A stretch of DNA of 20,640 nt, from positions 1 through 20,640 of the forward strand of contig JAHWIM010000077.1 in the NCBI GenBank assembly GCA_019322535.1. The letters run 5' to 3'. This document shows, piece by piece, positions 12,456 through 19,983 of this stretch; position 1 is the stretch's first letter, and each line of letters starts with the position of its first letter. The notes under the pieces are model-generated. The model was not told where the DNA came from and made no database searches. It worked only from the letters and a program-made list of their open reading frames with translations. The position numbers and the translations under genes are program-made. The DNA comes from Candidatus Woesearchaeota archaeon (lineage in GTDB: Archaea > Nanobdellota > Nanobdellia > Woesearchaeales > WJKL01).

Positions 12456-14885
12456 ATGGAAGAAGTTAAAGAAAAAATTCAAGAGAGAATAGTGCCTCAA
12501 ATTATTGAGGAGGAGATGAAGAAATCTTATCTAGATTATTCTATGTCTGTTATTGTTGGAAGGGCTTTGCCTGACGTTAGAGATGGATTAAAGCCTGTTC
12601 ACAGAAGAATTCTTTATGCAATGTATAAGATGGGCATGTTTCACAACAAGCCTTTCAAGAAATGCGCTAGAATTGTAGGAGAAGTTCTTGGTAAGTTTCA
12701 TCCACATGGCGATATGGCTGTTTATGATGCTTTAGTAAGGATGGTACAAACATTTTCTTTAAGATACCCCTTAATTCGAGGACAAGGAAATTTTGGAAGT
12801 ATTGATGGTGATAGTGCAGCAGCAATGAGATATACTGAGGCAAAATTAAGCAAGCTTTCTGAAGAAATGCTGCAGGATATTGAAAAGAATACAGTAAAAT
12901 TTATTGATAATTTTGATGGAAGTTTAAAAGAACCAACATTCTTGCCTTCAAAACTTCCTAATCTATTGATTAATGGAAGTTCTGGTATTGCTGTTGGAAT
13001 GGCAACAAATATTCCACCCCACAATCTAGGTGAAGTTGCAGATGGAGTAATAAAAGTCATAGATCATCCTGAGATCTCTATTGAGGAATTAATGCAAATA
13101 ATTGAAGGTCCTGATTTTCCTACTGCTGGAATAATTCTTGGAAGAAAAGGAATTCAAAATGCTTATGCAACTGGAAGAGGAAGGATAAGAGTTAGAGCAA
13201 AAACAGAGATTGAGGAAGGTAAGAAAAAAAGAATTATTGTAAATGAGCTGCCTTATACTGTCAATAAAGCATTATTGTTAGAAGAGATTGCAGATCTTGT
13301 AAGGCAGAAAAAGATATCAGGGATAGCTGATTTAAGGGATGAGTCTGACAGAGAAGGGATTAGGGTTATAATCGCTTTAAAGCAAGATGCAACTCCACAG
13401 ATTGTTCTTAATCAATTATTCAAACATACCAAAATGCAGATTACATTTGGAGTTAATACATTAGCTTTAGTTGGCAATGAGCCAAAGGTTTTGAATTTAA
13501 AACAATTAATCCAGCAATATATTGAACATAGAAAAGGGATGATTAGAAAGAGAACAGAATTTGATTTAGCTAAAGCAAGCCACAGAGTACATATTTTAGA
13601 AGGATTAATTGTTGCTTTAGATAATATTGACAAAACAATTGAAATTGTCAAGAAAAGTAAAGAAGTTGAAGAAGCAAAAAAAGCTTTGATGAGTAATTTT
13701 AATTTGAGTGATGAACAAGCTCAAGCAATTCTTGATATGAAATTGCAAAGATTGACAGGTCTTGAGCAAGGCAAGATCAAAAAAGAGAAAAAAGATTTAG
13801 TTGAGTTAATTGAAGAATTGAAAGCAATATTAGCTTCTGAGCAAAAGATATTAGATATTATTAAAGAAGAATTAAATGAATTAAAAGAAAAATATGGGGA
13901 TGAAAGAAGAACAGAAATAGTTGAGGAAGAAGAGGAAGAGATAACAATGGAGGAATTGATTGCTCCTGAAGATGTTGTTATTACAATAAGTCATTCTGGT
14001 TATATCAAAAGACAAGCAATAGGAACATATAAGAAACAAAGAAGAGGCGGAAGAGGAGTTATTGCTGCTGGAACCAGAGAAGAGGATTTTTTAGAAGATT
14101 TATTTATTGCAAATACACATGATTATATCTTGTTTTTTACAAATGAAGGAAAGGTTCATTGGTTAAAGGTTTATGAGATTCCTGAAGGAACTAGACAGGC
14201 AAAAGGCAAAGCTATAGTTAATTTATTAAGGTTAGTTGAAAAAGAAAAAATAACTGCTTTTATTCCTGTTAATAAATTTGAAGGATTCTTGGCTATGGTT
14301 ACAAAAAGAGGAGTAATTAAGAAAACTGCTCTTAAAAATTTTTCAAATCCTAGGAGAGGAGGAATTGTTGCGTTAAGTCTTGATGAAGGAGATGAATTGA
14401 TTGATGTTATATGGACTGATGGAACTAAACAATTAATTATTGCAACAAAGAATGGACAAGCAGTAAAATTTAAGGAAGAAGATGTGAGAGATGTTGGAAG
14501 AACGGCAAGAGGAGTAAGAGGAATAAGATTGAAAGAAGATGATGAAGTTGTTGATGAGGTATTGGCTGAGGATGAAAAGACTTTATTGACAGTTACTGAA
14601 AATGGTTATGGAAAAAGAACAAAGATTAGTGAGTATAGATTAATAAGTAGAGGAGGAAGCGGAGTTAAAAATATAATATGCAGTAAAAGAAATGGCAAAG
14701 TTGTAGCTATAAAATCTGTTGAAGATAGTGATGAATTAATGTTGATAAGCAAACACGGAATTATGATAAGAGTTCCTGCAAAAGATATTTCTGTTGTTGG
14801 CAGAGCAACACAAGGTGTTACAATAATGGATTTGGATGAAGGAGACAAAGTTGCTGCTGTTGCTACAATTGCAAAAGAAGATTAA
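12456..14885 (+). CDS. gyrA: DNA gyrase subunit A
   Basis: An 809-residue breakage-reunion subunit of DNA gyrase, which introduces negative supercoils together with GyrB. The N-terminal winged-helix core includes the start block SYLDYSMSVIVGRALPDVRD, the QRDR-like FHPHGDMAVYDALVRM (81-96), and the catalytic pair R125-Y126 in AAAMRYTE. The coiled-coil arm spans about 360-480. The C-terminal beta-pinwheel begins about residue 500 and carries the GyrA box QRRGGRG (528-534), which separates gyrase from topoisomerase IV. Length matches bacterial GyrA. The residue aligned with E. coli Ser83 is Met87, while Asp91 matches Asp87. No gyrB gene is adjacent. The next gene's ATG directly follows the stop, so the two are co-transcribed. 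The leader is structured. Confidence 0.96.
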   Translation: MEEVKEKIQERIVPQIIEEEMKKSYLDYSMSVIVGRALPDVRDGLKPVHRRILYAMYKMGMFHNKPFKKCARIVGEVLGKFHPHGDMAVYDALVRMVQTFSLRYPLIRGQGNFGSIDGDSAAAMRYTEAKLSKLSEEMLQDIEKNTVKFIDNFDGSLKEPTFLPSKLPNLLINGSSGIAVGMATNIPPHNLGEVADGVIKVIDHPEISIEELMQIIEGPDFPTAGIILGRKGIQNAYATGRGRIRVRAKTEIEEGKKKRIIVNELPYTVNKALLLEEIADLVRQKKISGIADLRDESDREGIRVIIALKQDATPQIVLNQLFKHTKMQITFGVNTLALVGNEPKVLNLKQLIQQYIEHRKGMIRKRTEFDLAKASHRVHILEGLIVALDNIDKTIEIVKKSKEVEEAKKALMSNFNLSDEQAQAILDMKLQRLTGLEQGKIKKEKKDLVELIEELKAILASEQKILDIIKEELNELKEKYGDERRTEIVEEEEEEITMEELIAPEDVVITISHSGYIKRQAIGTYKKQRRGGRGVIAAGTREEDFLEDLFIANTHDYILFFTNEGKVHWLKVYEIPEGTRQAKGKAIVNLLRLVEKEKITAFIPVNKFEGFLAMVTKRGVIKKTALKNFSNPRRGGIVALSLDEGDELIDVIWTDGTKQLIIATKNGQAVKFKEEDVRDVGRTARGVRGIRLKEDDEVVDEVLAEDEKTLLTVTENGYGKRTKISEYRLISRGGSGVKNIICSKRNGKVVAIKSVEDSDELMLISKHGIMIRVPAKDISVVGRATQGVTIMDLDEGDKVAAVATIAKED

Positions 14886-15977
14886 ATGAAAGGCTTAGCT
14901 ATTTCTTACAAAGGCATGGAAGATATTACTGCTTTAGAGATTAAAGAATTGTTGAAAGTTGAAAGTGAAAAAAAAGAAGGTTGTGTTGTTTTTGATGTCA
15001 AGAAATTAGAAGATTTAGCTTTGCTATGTTATAAAGGGCAGGCAGTTAATAGGGTTTTATTGTTATTGGATGAATTTAAGATTTCTAAAATTGAAGATTT
15101 GAAAAGAATAAGTAAAATAGATTTTTCTGAATGGTTAAAGAATAAAACATTTGCAGCAAGATGCGGGATTGTTGGAAATAAAGAATTAAGCAGCCAGGAA
15201 GTAGAAAGGGCAACAGGAGATGAAATTAATGGGAAAGTGAATTTAGATAATCCAGAGGTTACTGTTTTTGTTTATATTTATAAAAACAATTGTTACGTTG
15301 GAATTGATTTGGGAGGGGATTTAAGCAAAAGAGAATATAAAATATTTTCAACACCAATTGCATTGAAAGGAACTATTGCATATTCTTTGTTGAGGATTGG
15401 AAGATATGATAAAGAAAAAACATTATTAGATCCTTTTTGTGGAAGCGGCGAGATTATTATTGAAGCTAGTTCGTTTGTAAACAATTTTCCTGTGAATTTT
15501 TACAACAAAAAGAAATTTCCTTTTTTGAAGTTGATAGAATATGATTTTGAGATAGTTGATAAGAAAATTAAGAAAGAAAAAACAAGAATTCATGCATTTG
15601 ATTCACAACAGAGATATGTAAAATCTGCTGAGAAGAATGCTAAGATTGCTGGTATTCAGAAAAGCATTAATTTTTCAAGAGTGGATGTTGCAGATCTTGA
15701 GCTAAAATTTAAAGAAAAAAATGTTGATTTAATTGTTACAAATCCTCCAAGAGTATCTAGTTCTATTAATTTAGGGGCCATTAAAAAGATTTATCATGAA
15801 TTTTTTTACCAGGCAGAATATATTTTGAATAGTAAAGGTAAGATTGTTGTTTGTTCTACTAAAGTTGAACTGCTAAAAGAACAGGCTGACAAATTTGGCT
15901 TTAAAATTAAAGAAGAAAGGGAGATTGAACACGGTAAAGCTGTTTTGAAGGTTTTAGTTTTTGTGAAAAAATTATAG
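14886..15977 (+). CDS. THUMP-domain RNA methyltransferase (Trm14/RlmL-like, UPF0020)
   Basis: A 363-residue SAM-dependent RNA methyltransferase. The N-terminal about 150 residues form the THUMP and ferredoxin-like RNA-binding region, ending with NNCYVGIDLGGDLSKREYK, the characteristic R-x-Y block before the catalytic domain. The Rossmann domain has motif I LLDPFCGSGEIIIEA (181-195) and motif IV VTNPPR (284-289). N-P-P at the active site fits guanine-N2 methylation as in tRNA m2G6 or 23S m2G enzymes, though Arg replaces the common NPPYG aromatic residue, so the target is uncertain. The ATG abuts the gyrA stop codon with no gap. Its last 6 nt overlap the convergent EPSP synthase gene. Confidence 0.85.
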   Translation: MKGLAISYKGMEDITALEIKELLKVESEKKEGCVVFDVKKLEDLALLCYKGQAVNRVLLLLDEFKISKIEDLKRISKIDFSEWLKNKTFAARCGIVGNKELSSQEVERATGDEINGKVNLDNPEVTVFVYIYKNNCYVGIDLGGDLSKREYKIFSTPIALKGTIAYSLLRIGRYDKEKTLLDPFCGSGEIIIEASSFVNNFPVNFYNKKKFPFLKLIEYDFEIVDKKIKKEKTRIHAFDSQQRYVKSAEKNAKIAGIQKSINFSRVDVADLELKFKEKNVDLIVTNPPRVSSSINLGAIKKIYHEFFYQAEYILNSKGKIVVCSTKVELLKEQADKFGFKIKEEREIEHGKAVLKVLVFVKKL

Positions 15978-17216
15978 CCTATTAAATAATTTATAGAAAT
16001 TAGGAAATGATTTTGATACACATTCAGGATTTTTTATTATAATTTCAGGAATTCTTAACCTTAAAACAGAAAAACTCATAGCCATTCTGTGATCATCATA
16101 TGTTTCAATTTCTGCTGGTTTTGGATTGCCGCCGTATATTGTTAAACTGTCTTTAGTAGATTTTGTTTGAATACCTACTTTTGATAATTCTTTTTCTAAG
16201 GCATGTATTCTATCTGTTTCTTTTATTCTTAAATTGGGAATTCCAGTTATAGTGGTTTTTCCATTGGCAACTGCTGCTAAGACTGCTAAGGTTTGTACTG
16301 TATCTGGCATAGTTCCAAGATCTACATCAATTCCATTTAATTCATTAGGTCCTTCAACTTCAATATACGCCCCATTCCAATTAACAGTACAGCCCATTTG
16401 CTCAAGAATATTAACAAATCCTAAATCTCCTTGTTTAGAATCCTTTTTGAATTCTCCAATGGAAAGTTTCCTTCCAGTAATTGCTGCTGCAGCCATAAAA
16501 TATGTTGCATTTGAAGCATCAGATTCAATCAAGTATGTTGTTGGTTTGTATTTTTGGCCTACTCTAACTAAGTAGGCATCTTCTCTTTTTTCAACATTAA
16601 CACCAAAAGAATTCATTGTTGCTATTGTCATATCAACATATGGTTTTTCAATAAATTCTCCGATACAAGTAATTAATACATCTTTATTAGCGTAAGGAGA
16701 GACCATCAACAAAGAACTCAAGTATTGACTACCTAAATCAACTCGGATATTAACATTCCCTCCTTTTAAGCCTTTTGTATCAATCTTAACAGGAGGACAT
16801 CTTCTAATATCTTTATTTATACTCTCAGCTATAATATCTCCATCAATTATTTGATTCAACGCATTAACTAGATCATCTATTGGTCTTTGATACATTCTTT
16901 GTGTTCCAGTTAATCTGTGAGGACCTTTTATTAAACTACAAAAACCAGTTAAAAATCTCATAGTTGTACCAGCAGCACCAACATAAATTTCTCTATCTAC
17001 AGGATGTAAATTTTCTGGATAATGACCTTTAACAAGAAATTTTTCCTTAAGGTGTTCAATATTGACTCCAAGTTTAGCTAATCCTTTTGCCATAGCTAAA
17101 GTATCATCACACAATATGGCATTTTCTATAATAGAGTCTCCTTCTGCTAAAGAAGCACAAATTAAAGCCCTATTTGTGAAACTTTTTGAGCCAGGAATTT
17201 TAATTTTGTCGGTCAT
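15972..17216 (-). CDS. aroA: 3-phosphoshikimate 1-carboxyvinyltransferase (EPSP synthase)
   Basis: A 414-residue enzyme that transfers the enolpyruvyl group of PEP to shikimate 3-phosphate, the sixth shikimate step. Landmarks: PGSKSFTNR (8-16), GAAGTTMRFLTG (80-91), GTQRMYQRPIDDL (104-116), MPDTVQ with the catalytic Asp, LRIKETDR and DDHRMAMS near the end. Length is near the usual 420-430. The Asn of the common GNAGT loop is Ala here, while the glycine equivalent to E. coli Gly96 (G83) is kept. The gene has its own TATA box and is leaderless. It is not in the aroF-tyrA operon; the gyrA pair and its own convergent end separate them. Confidence 0.95.
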   Translation of the reverse strand: MTDKIKIPGSKSFTNRALICASLAEGDSIIENAILCDDTLAMAKGLAKLGVNIEHLKEKFLVKGHYPENLHPVDREIYVGAAGTTMRFLTGFCSLIKGPHRLTGTQRMYQRPIDDLVNALNQIIDGDIIAESINKDIRRCPPVKIDTKGLKGGNVNIRVDLGSQYLSSLLMVSPYANKDVLITCIGEFIEKPYVDMTIATMNSFGVNVEKREDAYLVRVGQKYKPTTYLIESDASNATYFMAAAAITGRKLSIGEFKKDSKQGDLGFVNILEQMGCTVNWNGAYIEVEGPNELNGIDVDLGTMPDTVQTLAVLAAVANGKTTITGIPNLRIKETDRIHALEKELSKVGIQTKSTKDSLTIYGGNPKPAEIETYDDHRMAMSFSVLRLRIPEIIIKNPECVSKSFPNFYKLFNRL

Positions 17217-17236
17217 GTATATTAGACATTATGGGT

Positions 17237-17250
17237 CCTATATAAATTTA
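17237..17250 (-). promoter_or_regulatory. TATA box of aroA
   Basis: On the minus strand TAAATTTATATAGG is centred about 27 nt upstream of the ATG at 17216, so the transcript starts at or next to the ATG. It is divergent with the RNase P RNA promoter. Confidence 0.6.
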
Positions 17251-17284
17251 GTTGGAAAGCTAGGAGTAATTATAAAAGAGAAAG

Positions 17285-17294
17285 GTTTAAAAAG
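17285..17294 (+). promoter_or_regulatory. TATA box of RNase P RNA
   Basis: GTTTAAAAAG is centred 26 nt upstream of 17316, exactly where the P1 helix of the RNA begins. Confidence 0.55.
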
Positions 17295-17315
17295 GACTGG
17301 ATTTTCTTGATTTTT

Positions 17316-17671
17316 GGTAGGGAAGCACTTAATTGACGGCAGAAATGCTGAGGAAAGTCCACCCACCACAAAAAGCCACTGCTGTTATGGCAGATGGAGA
17401 AATCCATGGCGCTGGCTAAGAAACGAAACGTCCATATCCTTAGCATTTTTTTCAAAAATGCTGGGATCTTGCAAATTTATTTGCAAGATATCGGGATGAA
17501 AATGGCGAAGCTTGCTGCGAAGCAAGTGAGTTTACCCAAAGACTATGGTGTATGGGAGCGGTGAAACGGCGAATCCTGGCTGGTGCAAGTGTCTTTGAAC
17601 ACGCTAAGTAGAATATTAAGACAGTCTTTCCTTATGGAGACTGACAAAAGGTGGCTTATCGCTTCTCTACC
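17316..17671 (+). ncRNA. rnpB: RNase P RNA (archaeal)
   Basis: The catalytic RNA that removes the 5' leader from tRNA precursors, about 356 nt. P1 is GGTAGGGAAGC (17316-17326) paired with GCTTCTCTACC (17661-17671), 11 bp with one G-T. Conserved regions are present: GAGGAAAGTCC (17350-17360), GGTGAAACGGCGAATCC (17561-17577) and ACAAAAGGTGGCTTAT (17644-17659), the last being the universal P4 3' strand region. Between them lie long AT-rich hairpins, AGCATTTTT/AAAAATGCT (17441-17461) and ATCTTGCAAA/TTTGCAAGAT (around 17466-17490), and a GCTTGC/GCAAGT hairpin (around 17510). Short frames on either strand here are not genes. Sec61-beta starts only 19 nt downstream. Confidence 0.95.
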
Positions 17672-17690
17672 ATAATATTTTGTGATTAAA

Positions 17691-17864
17691 ATGGCTGATA
17701 ATAAAATACGAATGCCAAGCGGCATGGGAGGATTAGTAAGATATTTTGATGAATTCAAAAGCAAGATATCTTTTAAACCAGGTCATGTAATAATTCTAGT
17801 TATAGCTGTTATCATTATAATAATACTTCTACATATGTATGGAAGAGTTTTACTTGGTTATTAG
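17691..17864 (+). CDS. secG: preprotein translocase subunit Sec61-beta (SecG)
   Basis: A 57-residue single-TM subunit of the archaeal SecYEG/Sec61 translocon. The N-terminal MPSGMGGLVRYFDEFKSKI (8-26) is the conserved cytosolic stretch of archaeal Sec61-beta. The TM helix runs about 32-49 (VIILVIAVIIIIILL). I chose ATG 17691 over the in-frame GTG at 17682: the GTGAT at 17682-17686 works as an SD for it. The 19-nt gap from the RNase P RNA leaves no room for a TATA box outside that RNA, so co-transcription is likely. It is followed 11 nt later by nac. Confidence 0.9.
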   Translation: MADNKIRMPSGMGGLVRYFDEFKSKISFKPGHVIILVIAVIIIIILLHMYGRVLLGY

Positions 17865-17869
17865 GAGGT
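17863..17869 (+). promoter_or_regulatory. strong Shine-Dalgarno site of nac
   Basis: AGGAGGT, complementary to the archaeal 16S 3' end, overlaps the secG stop codon and lies 6 nt before the ATG at 17876. It is the clearest SD in the window and shows that internal operon genes use SDs, while promoter-proximal genes are mostly leaderless. Confidence 0.7.
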
Positions 17870-17875
17870 TCTAAA

Positions 17876-18214
17876 ATGTTTCCAGGAATGAATCCAAGAA
17901 AGATGCAACAGATGATGAAGAAGATGGGCATAGCTCAACAAGAAGTTGAAGCTACTGAAGTCATTATAAAATGTGCTGATAAAGAGATTATTATAACAAA
18001 CCCTCAAGTTTCTAAGGTTAATATGATGGGTCAACAAACTTATCAGGTAGTTGGGGAAGAACATGAGAGAGAATTAAGTGCTGCTCCAGAAATAAGTGAA
18101 GACGATATCAAAACAGTTATGGAACAGGCTAAGGTTGATGAAGAAAAAGCAAAAGAAGCATTAGAAAAAGCAAGCGGAGATATTGCAAAGGCTATTATGG
18201 ATTTACAAGGATAA
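17876..18214 (+). CDS. nac: nascent polypeptide-associated complex protein (archaeal NAC)
   Basis: A 112-residue ribosome-associated factor that contacts nascent chains near the exit tunnel. The Met-rich start MFPGMNPRKMQQMMKKMGI is typical of archaeal NAC. The NAC beta domain (about 22-60) includes EVIIKCADKEIIITNPQVSK. The UBA domain (about 73-111) starts EDDIKTVMEQAKVDEEKAKEAL. Length is standard. It sits behind Sec61-beta with a perfect SD, linking nascent-chain handling to export in one transcript. A promoter-like gap follows. Confidence 0.95.
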   Translation: MFPGMNPRKMQQMMKKMGIAQQEVEATEVIIKCADKEIIITNPQVSKVNMMGQQTYQVVGEEHERELSAAPEISEDDIKTVMEQAKVDEEKAKEALEKASGDIAKAIMDLQG

Positions 18215-18254
18215 AATTTAAAAATTTTAGACTCTTTCTTATTTATACTGGGGA

Positions 18255-18263
18255 TTTAATATA
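18255..18263 (+). promoter_or_regulatory. TATA-like box of the MinD-like operon
   Basis: TTTAATATA is centred about 24 nt before the ATG at 18283, again the leaderless spacing. A second candidate, TTATTTATA at 18239-18247, would give a leader of about 14 nt. Which one is used cannot be decided from sequence. Confidence 0.4.
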
Positions 18264-18282
18264 AATTCTTTCGGGGGCATTG

Positions 18283-18774
18283 ATGGAGTTATTTCAAACA
18301 GCAATGGAGAGGGCAAAAAAGAATATTCAGATAGCTGACCACATGCTTTCTGTTACATATCCTTTAGTTAAGGATACTAAACTACTTCTAGCTATCATTG
18401 AGAACATATTTCTTACTTATACAAACGCTATGTCTGCTATTCTTAATCAAGATAGGATCTTAAAGAAGATTCCTCCTTTTAAGAGCACTTTTGAAAGCAA
18501 ATTTAATATTTTTAAACAAAGATGTGTTGATAGATACAAAATTGACAGAAGTTATGTTATTGAAATGCAGAATTTGAAAGAGATAATAGTTGAGCATAAA
18601 AAGAGCCCAGTAGAATTTGTAAGGAAAGATAGGTTTGTGATATGTTCTAGTACTTATAAACTTAAAACAATAAATTTGGAAACTATAAAGAGCTATTTAA
18701 ATAAGGCAAAGTTATTTATAGGAGAGGTGACTAACTTATTATCAAAAAATGAAGGACTATTTAGAGACTATTGA
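18283..18774 (+). CDS. helical hypothetical protein A of the MinD-like operon
   Basis: About 163 residues, mainly alpha-helical, with no signal or TM segment and no recognised family. The N-terminal half (AMERAKKNIQIADHMLSVTY... up to NAMSAILN) forms amphipathic helices. The second half holds SPVEFVRKDRFVI, then a final helix. It aligns along its length with the next gene: A-K-x6-D-H, an A-x6-A-x-I helix, a central lysine block before P, and a matched final helix. They are therefore tandem paralogues and may form a heterodimer. The helix layout is reminiscent of HEPN-like bundles, but no RNase motif is convincing. The ATG at 18283 is preferred over the TTG directly before it. Confidence 0.75.
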   Translation: MELFQTAMERAKKNIQIADHMLSVTYPLVKDTKLLLAIIENIFLTYTNAMSAILNQDRILKKIPPFKSTFESKFNIFKQRCVDRYKIDRSYVIEMQNLKEIIVEHKKSPVEFVRKDRFVICSSTYKLKTINLETIKSYLNKAKLFIGEVTNLLSKNEGLFRDY

Positions 18775-19207
18775 TAAGGCTAAAAACGAGTTAAAGAGAG
18801 TCGATCATCTCATATTTGTGAGCTTAAAATATACAAGAACTGTTGATGTCATAAGAAGTGTAATTGAAAGAATGCTTAATGCATTTGAGTTTAGTGTCAA
18901 TGCTTTAATAGAAAAAAAACAGGCTAGAAAAAAAAAGCTAGTTGTGCCTACTCAAATAATACTTAAATGTAAACTTGTTAAAGAAGAATATGATGATGAG
19001 AAATTAGTAGAGTCTTTGGATTTTTATTTGAGGTTAAGAGAGATATTAAAAGCAAAATATACTAGAAGAGAAGAATATAGAAGATATGTTACTATGATTT
19101 CAGAACTTGGTCCAGGAGACGTTGTTGAAGTTGGTATAGACCAATTAAATGAATATCATAAAATCGTTAAAGAATTTGTTGAATATATTGAGGGACTGAT
19201 TAAATGA
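18749..19207 (+). CDS. helical hypothetical protein B of the MinD-like operon
   Basis: 152 residues, a divergent paralogue of the preceding product. IDKAKNELKRVDHLIFVSLK matches its N-terminal helix and FVEYIEGLIK its last helix. The centre is strongly basic (EKKQARKKKL, about 54-63). It overlaps the upstream gene by 26 nt and the MinD-like gene by 4 nt (ATGA), so all are translationally coupled. GGAGAGGTGA (18721-18730) is a good SD but lies 18 nt from the ATG, an unusually long spacing; no other in-frame start exists closer to it because a stop codon intervenes. The function is unknown, and the coupling suggests it works with the ATPase. Confidence 0.75.
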   Translation: MKDYLETIDKAKNELKRVDHLIFVSLKYTRTVDVIRSVIERMLNAFEFSVNALIEKKQARKKKLVVPTQIILKCKLVKEEYDDEKLVESLDFYLRLREILKAKYTRREEYRRYVTMISELGPGDVVEVGIDQLNEYHKIVKEFVEYIEGLIK

Positions 19208-19983
19208 CAAGATTTGTAGCTGTTTTATCTGGCAAAGGAGGTGTTGGAAAAACAACTGTTGCTATTAATTTAGCTGATGCTTTAAACAAATTAGGAAGAG
19301 ATGTTGTTATTTTGGATGGAAATTTAACTAGTCCTGATATTGGATTGAGTTTAGGATTAGCTGATGTTCCTGCTTCATTACATGATGTTATGAAAGGCAA
19401 AAAAAATATTATGAATTCTATTTATTTACACTCTTCTGGAGTCAGGGTTATTCCTGGAAGTATGAACCTTGAGGCTATTAAGAATATGAATCTTGATAGT
19501 TTGGAGGGGGTTTTTAAACAGCTGCAGGGATTGAGCGAGATAGTATTGATGGATTTAGAAGCTGGTTTAGGAACTGAAACTTTAAGCGTTTTAGAATTTG
19601 CTGATGAGGTTTTGATTGTGACAAGCCCTGAAATTGCTGCTGTTGCTAATGCTTTGAAGGCAATAAAGTTAGCTGATGAGATGGATGTTACTGTGTTAGG
19701 TGTTGTTTTGAATAAAGTAAGAGGAGATTCTTTAGAATTATCTGAAGCAAACGTTGGAACACTGCTTGAAAGACCAATATTAGTAAATATCCCTGAAAAT
19801 AATGATGTAAGAGAAGCTAAACTAAAAAAACAAACTTTGTTTATTAACTCTCCAGATTCAGATTCTACAAACAAATTTAAAAAATTAGCTGCTTATTTGG
19901 TAGGGGAGAAATATGAGGCAAACTTGATATTACCTAAAGAAACATTATTTCAAAACATATTAAAGAAACTTAGTCTAAAATGA
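19204..19983 (+). CDS. MinD/ParA-family ATPase with C-terminal amphipathic helix
   Basis: A 259-residue P-loop ATPase of the SIMIBI class. The deviant Walker A is GKGGVGKTT (10-18), with the signature K11 and catalytic-type K16. Switch I is DGNLTSPDIG (38-47) and switch II is VLMDLEAGLG (where MinD usually has D-x-P-x-G-L). LNKVRG supplies the nucleotide-base-type motif. The last 12 residues, LFQNILKKLSLK, can form an amphipathic helix like the MinD membrane-targeting sequence. It is therefore probably an ATP-dependent, reversibly membrane-bound positioning or assembly ATPase. No MinC/MinE or archaellum genes are near; the adjacent partners are two unknown helical proteins upstream and a four-TM protein downstream, each with an ATGA overlap or similar coupling. 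Confidence 0.9.
   Translation: MTRFVAVLSGKGGVGKTTVAINLADALNKLGRDVVILDGNLTSPDIGLSLGLADVPASLHDVMKGKKNIMNSIYLHSSGVRVIPGSMNLEAIKNMNLDSLEGVFKQLQGLSEIVLMDLEAGLGTETLSVLEFADEVLIVTSPEIAAVANALKAIKLADEMDVTVLGVVLNKVRGDSLELSEANVGTLLERPILVNIPENNDVREAKLKKQTLFINSPDSDSTNKFKKLAAYLVGEKYEANLILPKETLFQNILKKLSLK

Noticed and set aside
17441..17490. AT-rich hairpins as possible transcription terminators
   Set aside because: They lie inside the RNase P RNA between conserved core elements, so they are its peripheral helices.
17270..17764. Short open frames on both strands across this segment
   Set aside because: They fall on the RNase P RNA, whose P1 and conserved regions are clear, or antisense to secG.
18283..19207. 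HEPN toxin or toxin-antitoxin pair
   Set aside because: No convincing RxxxxH-type catalytic motif is present, and both genes are tied to a MinD-like ATPase rather than an antitoxin. Retained only as a fold possibility.
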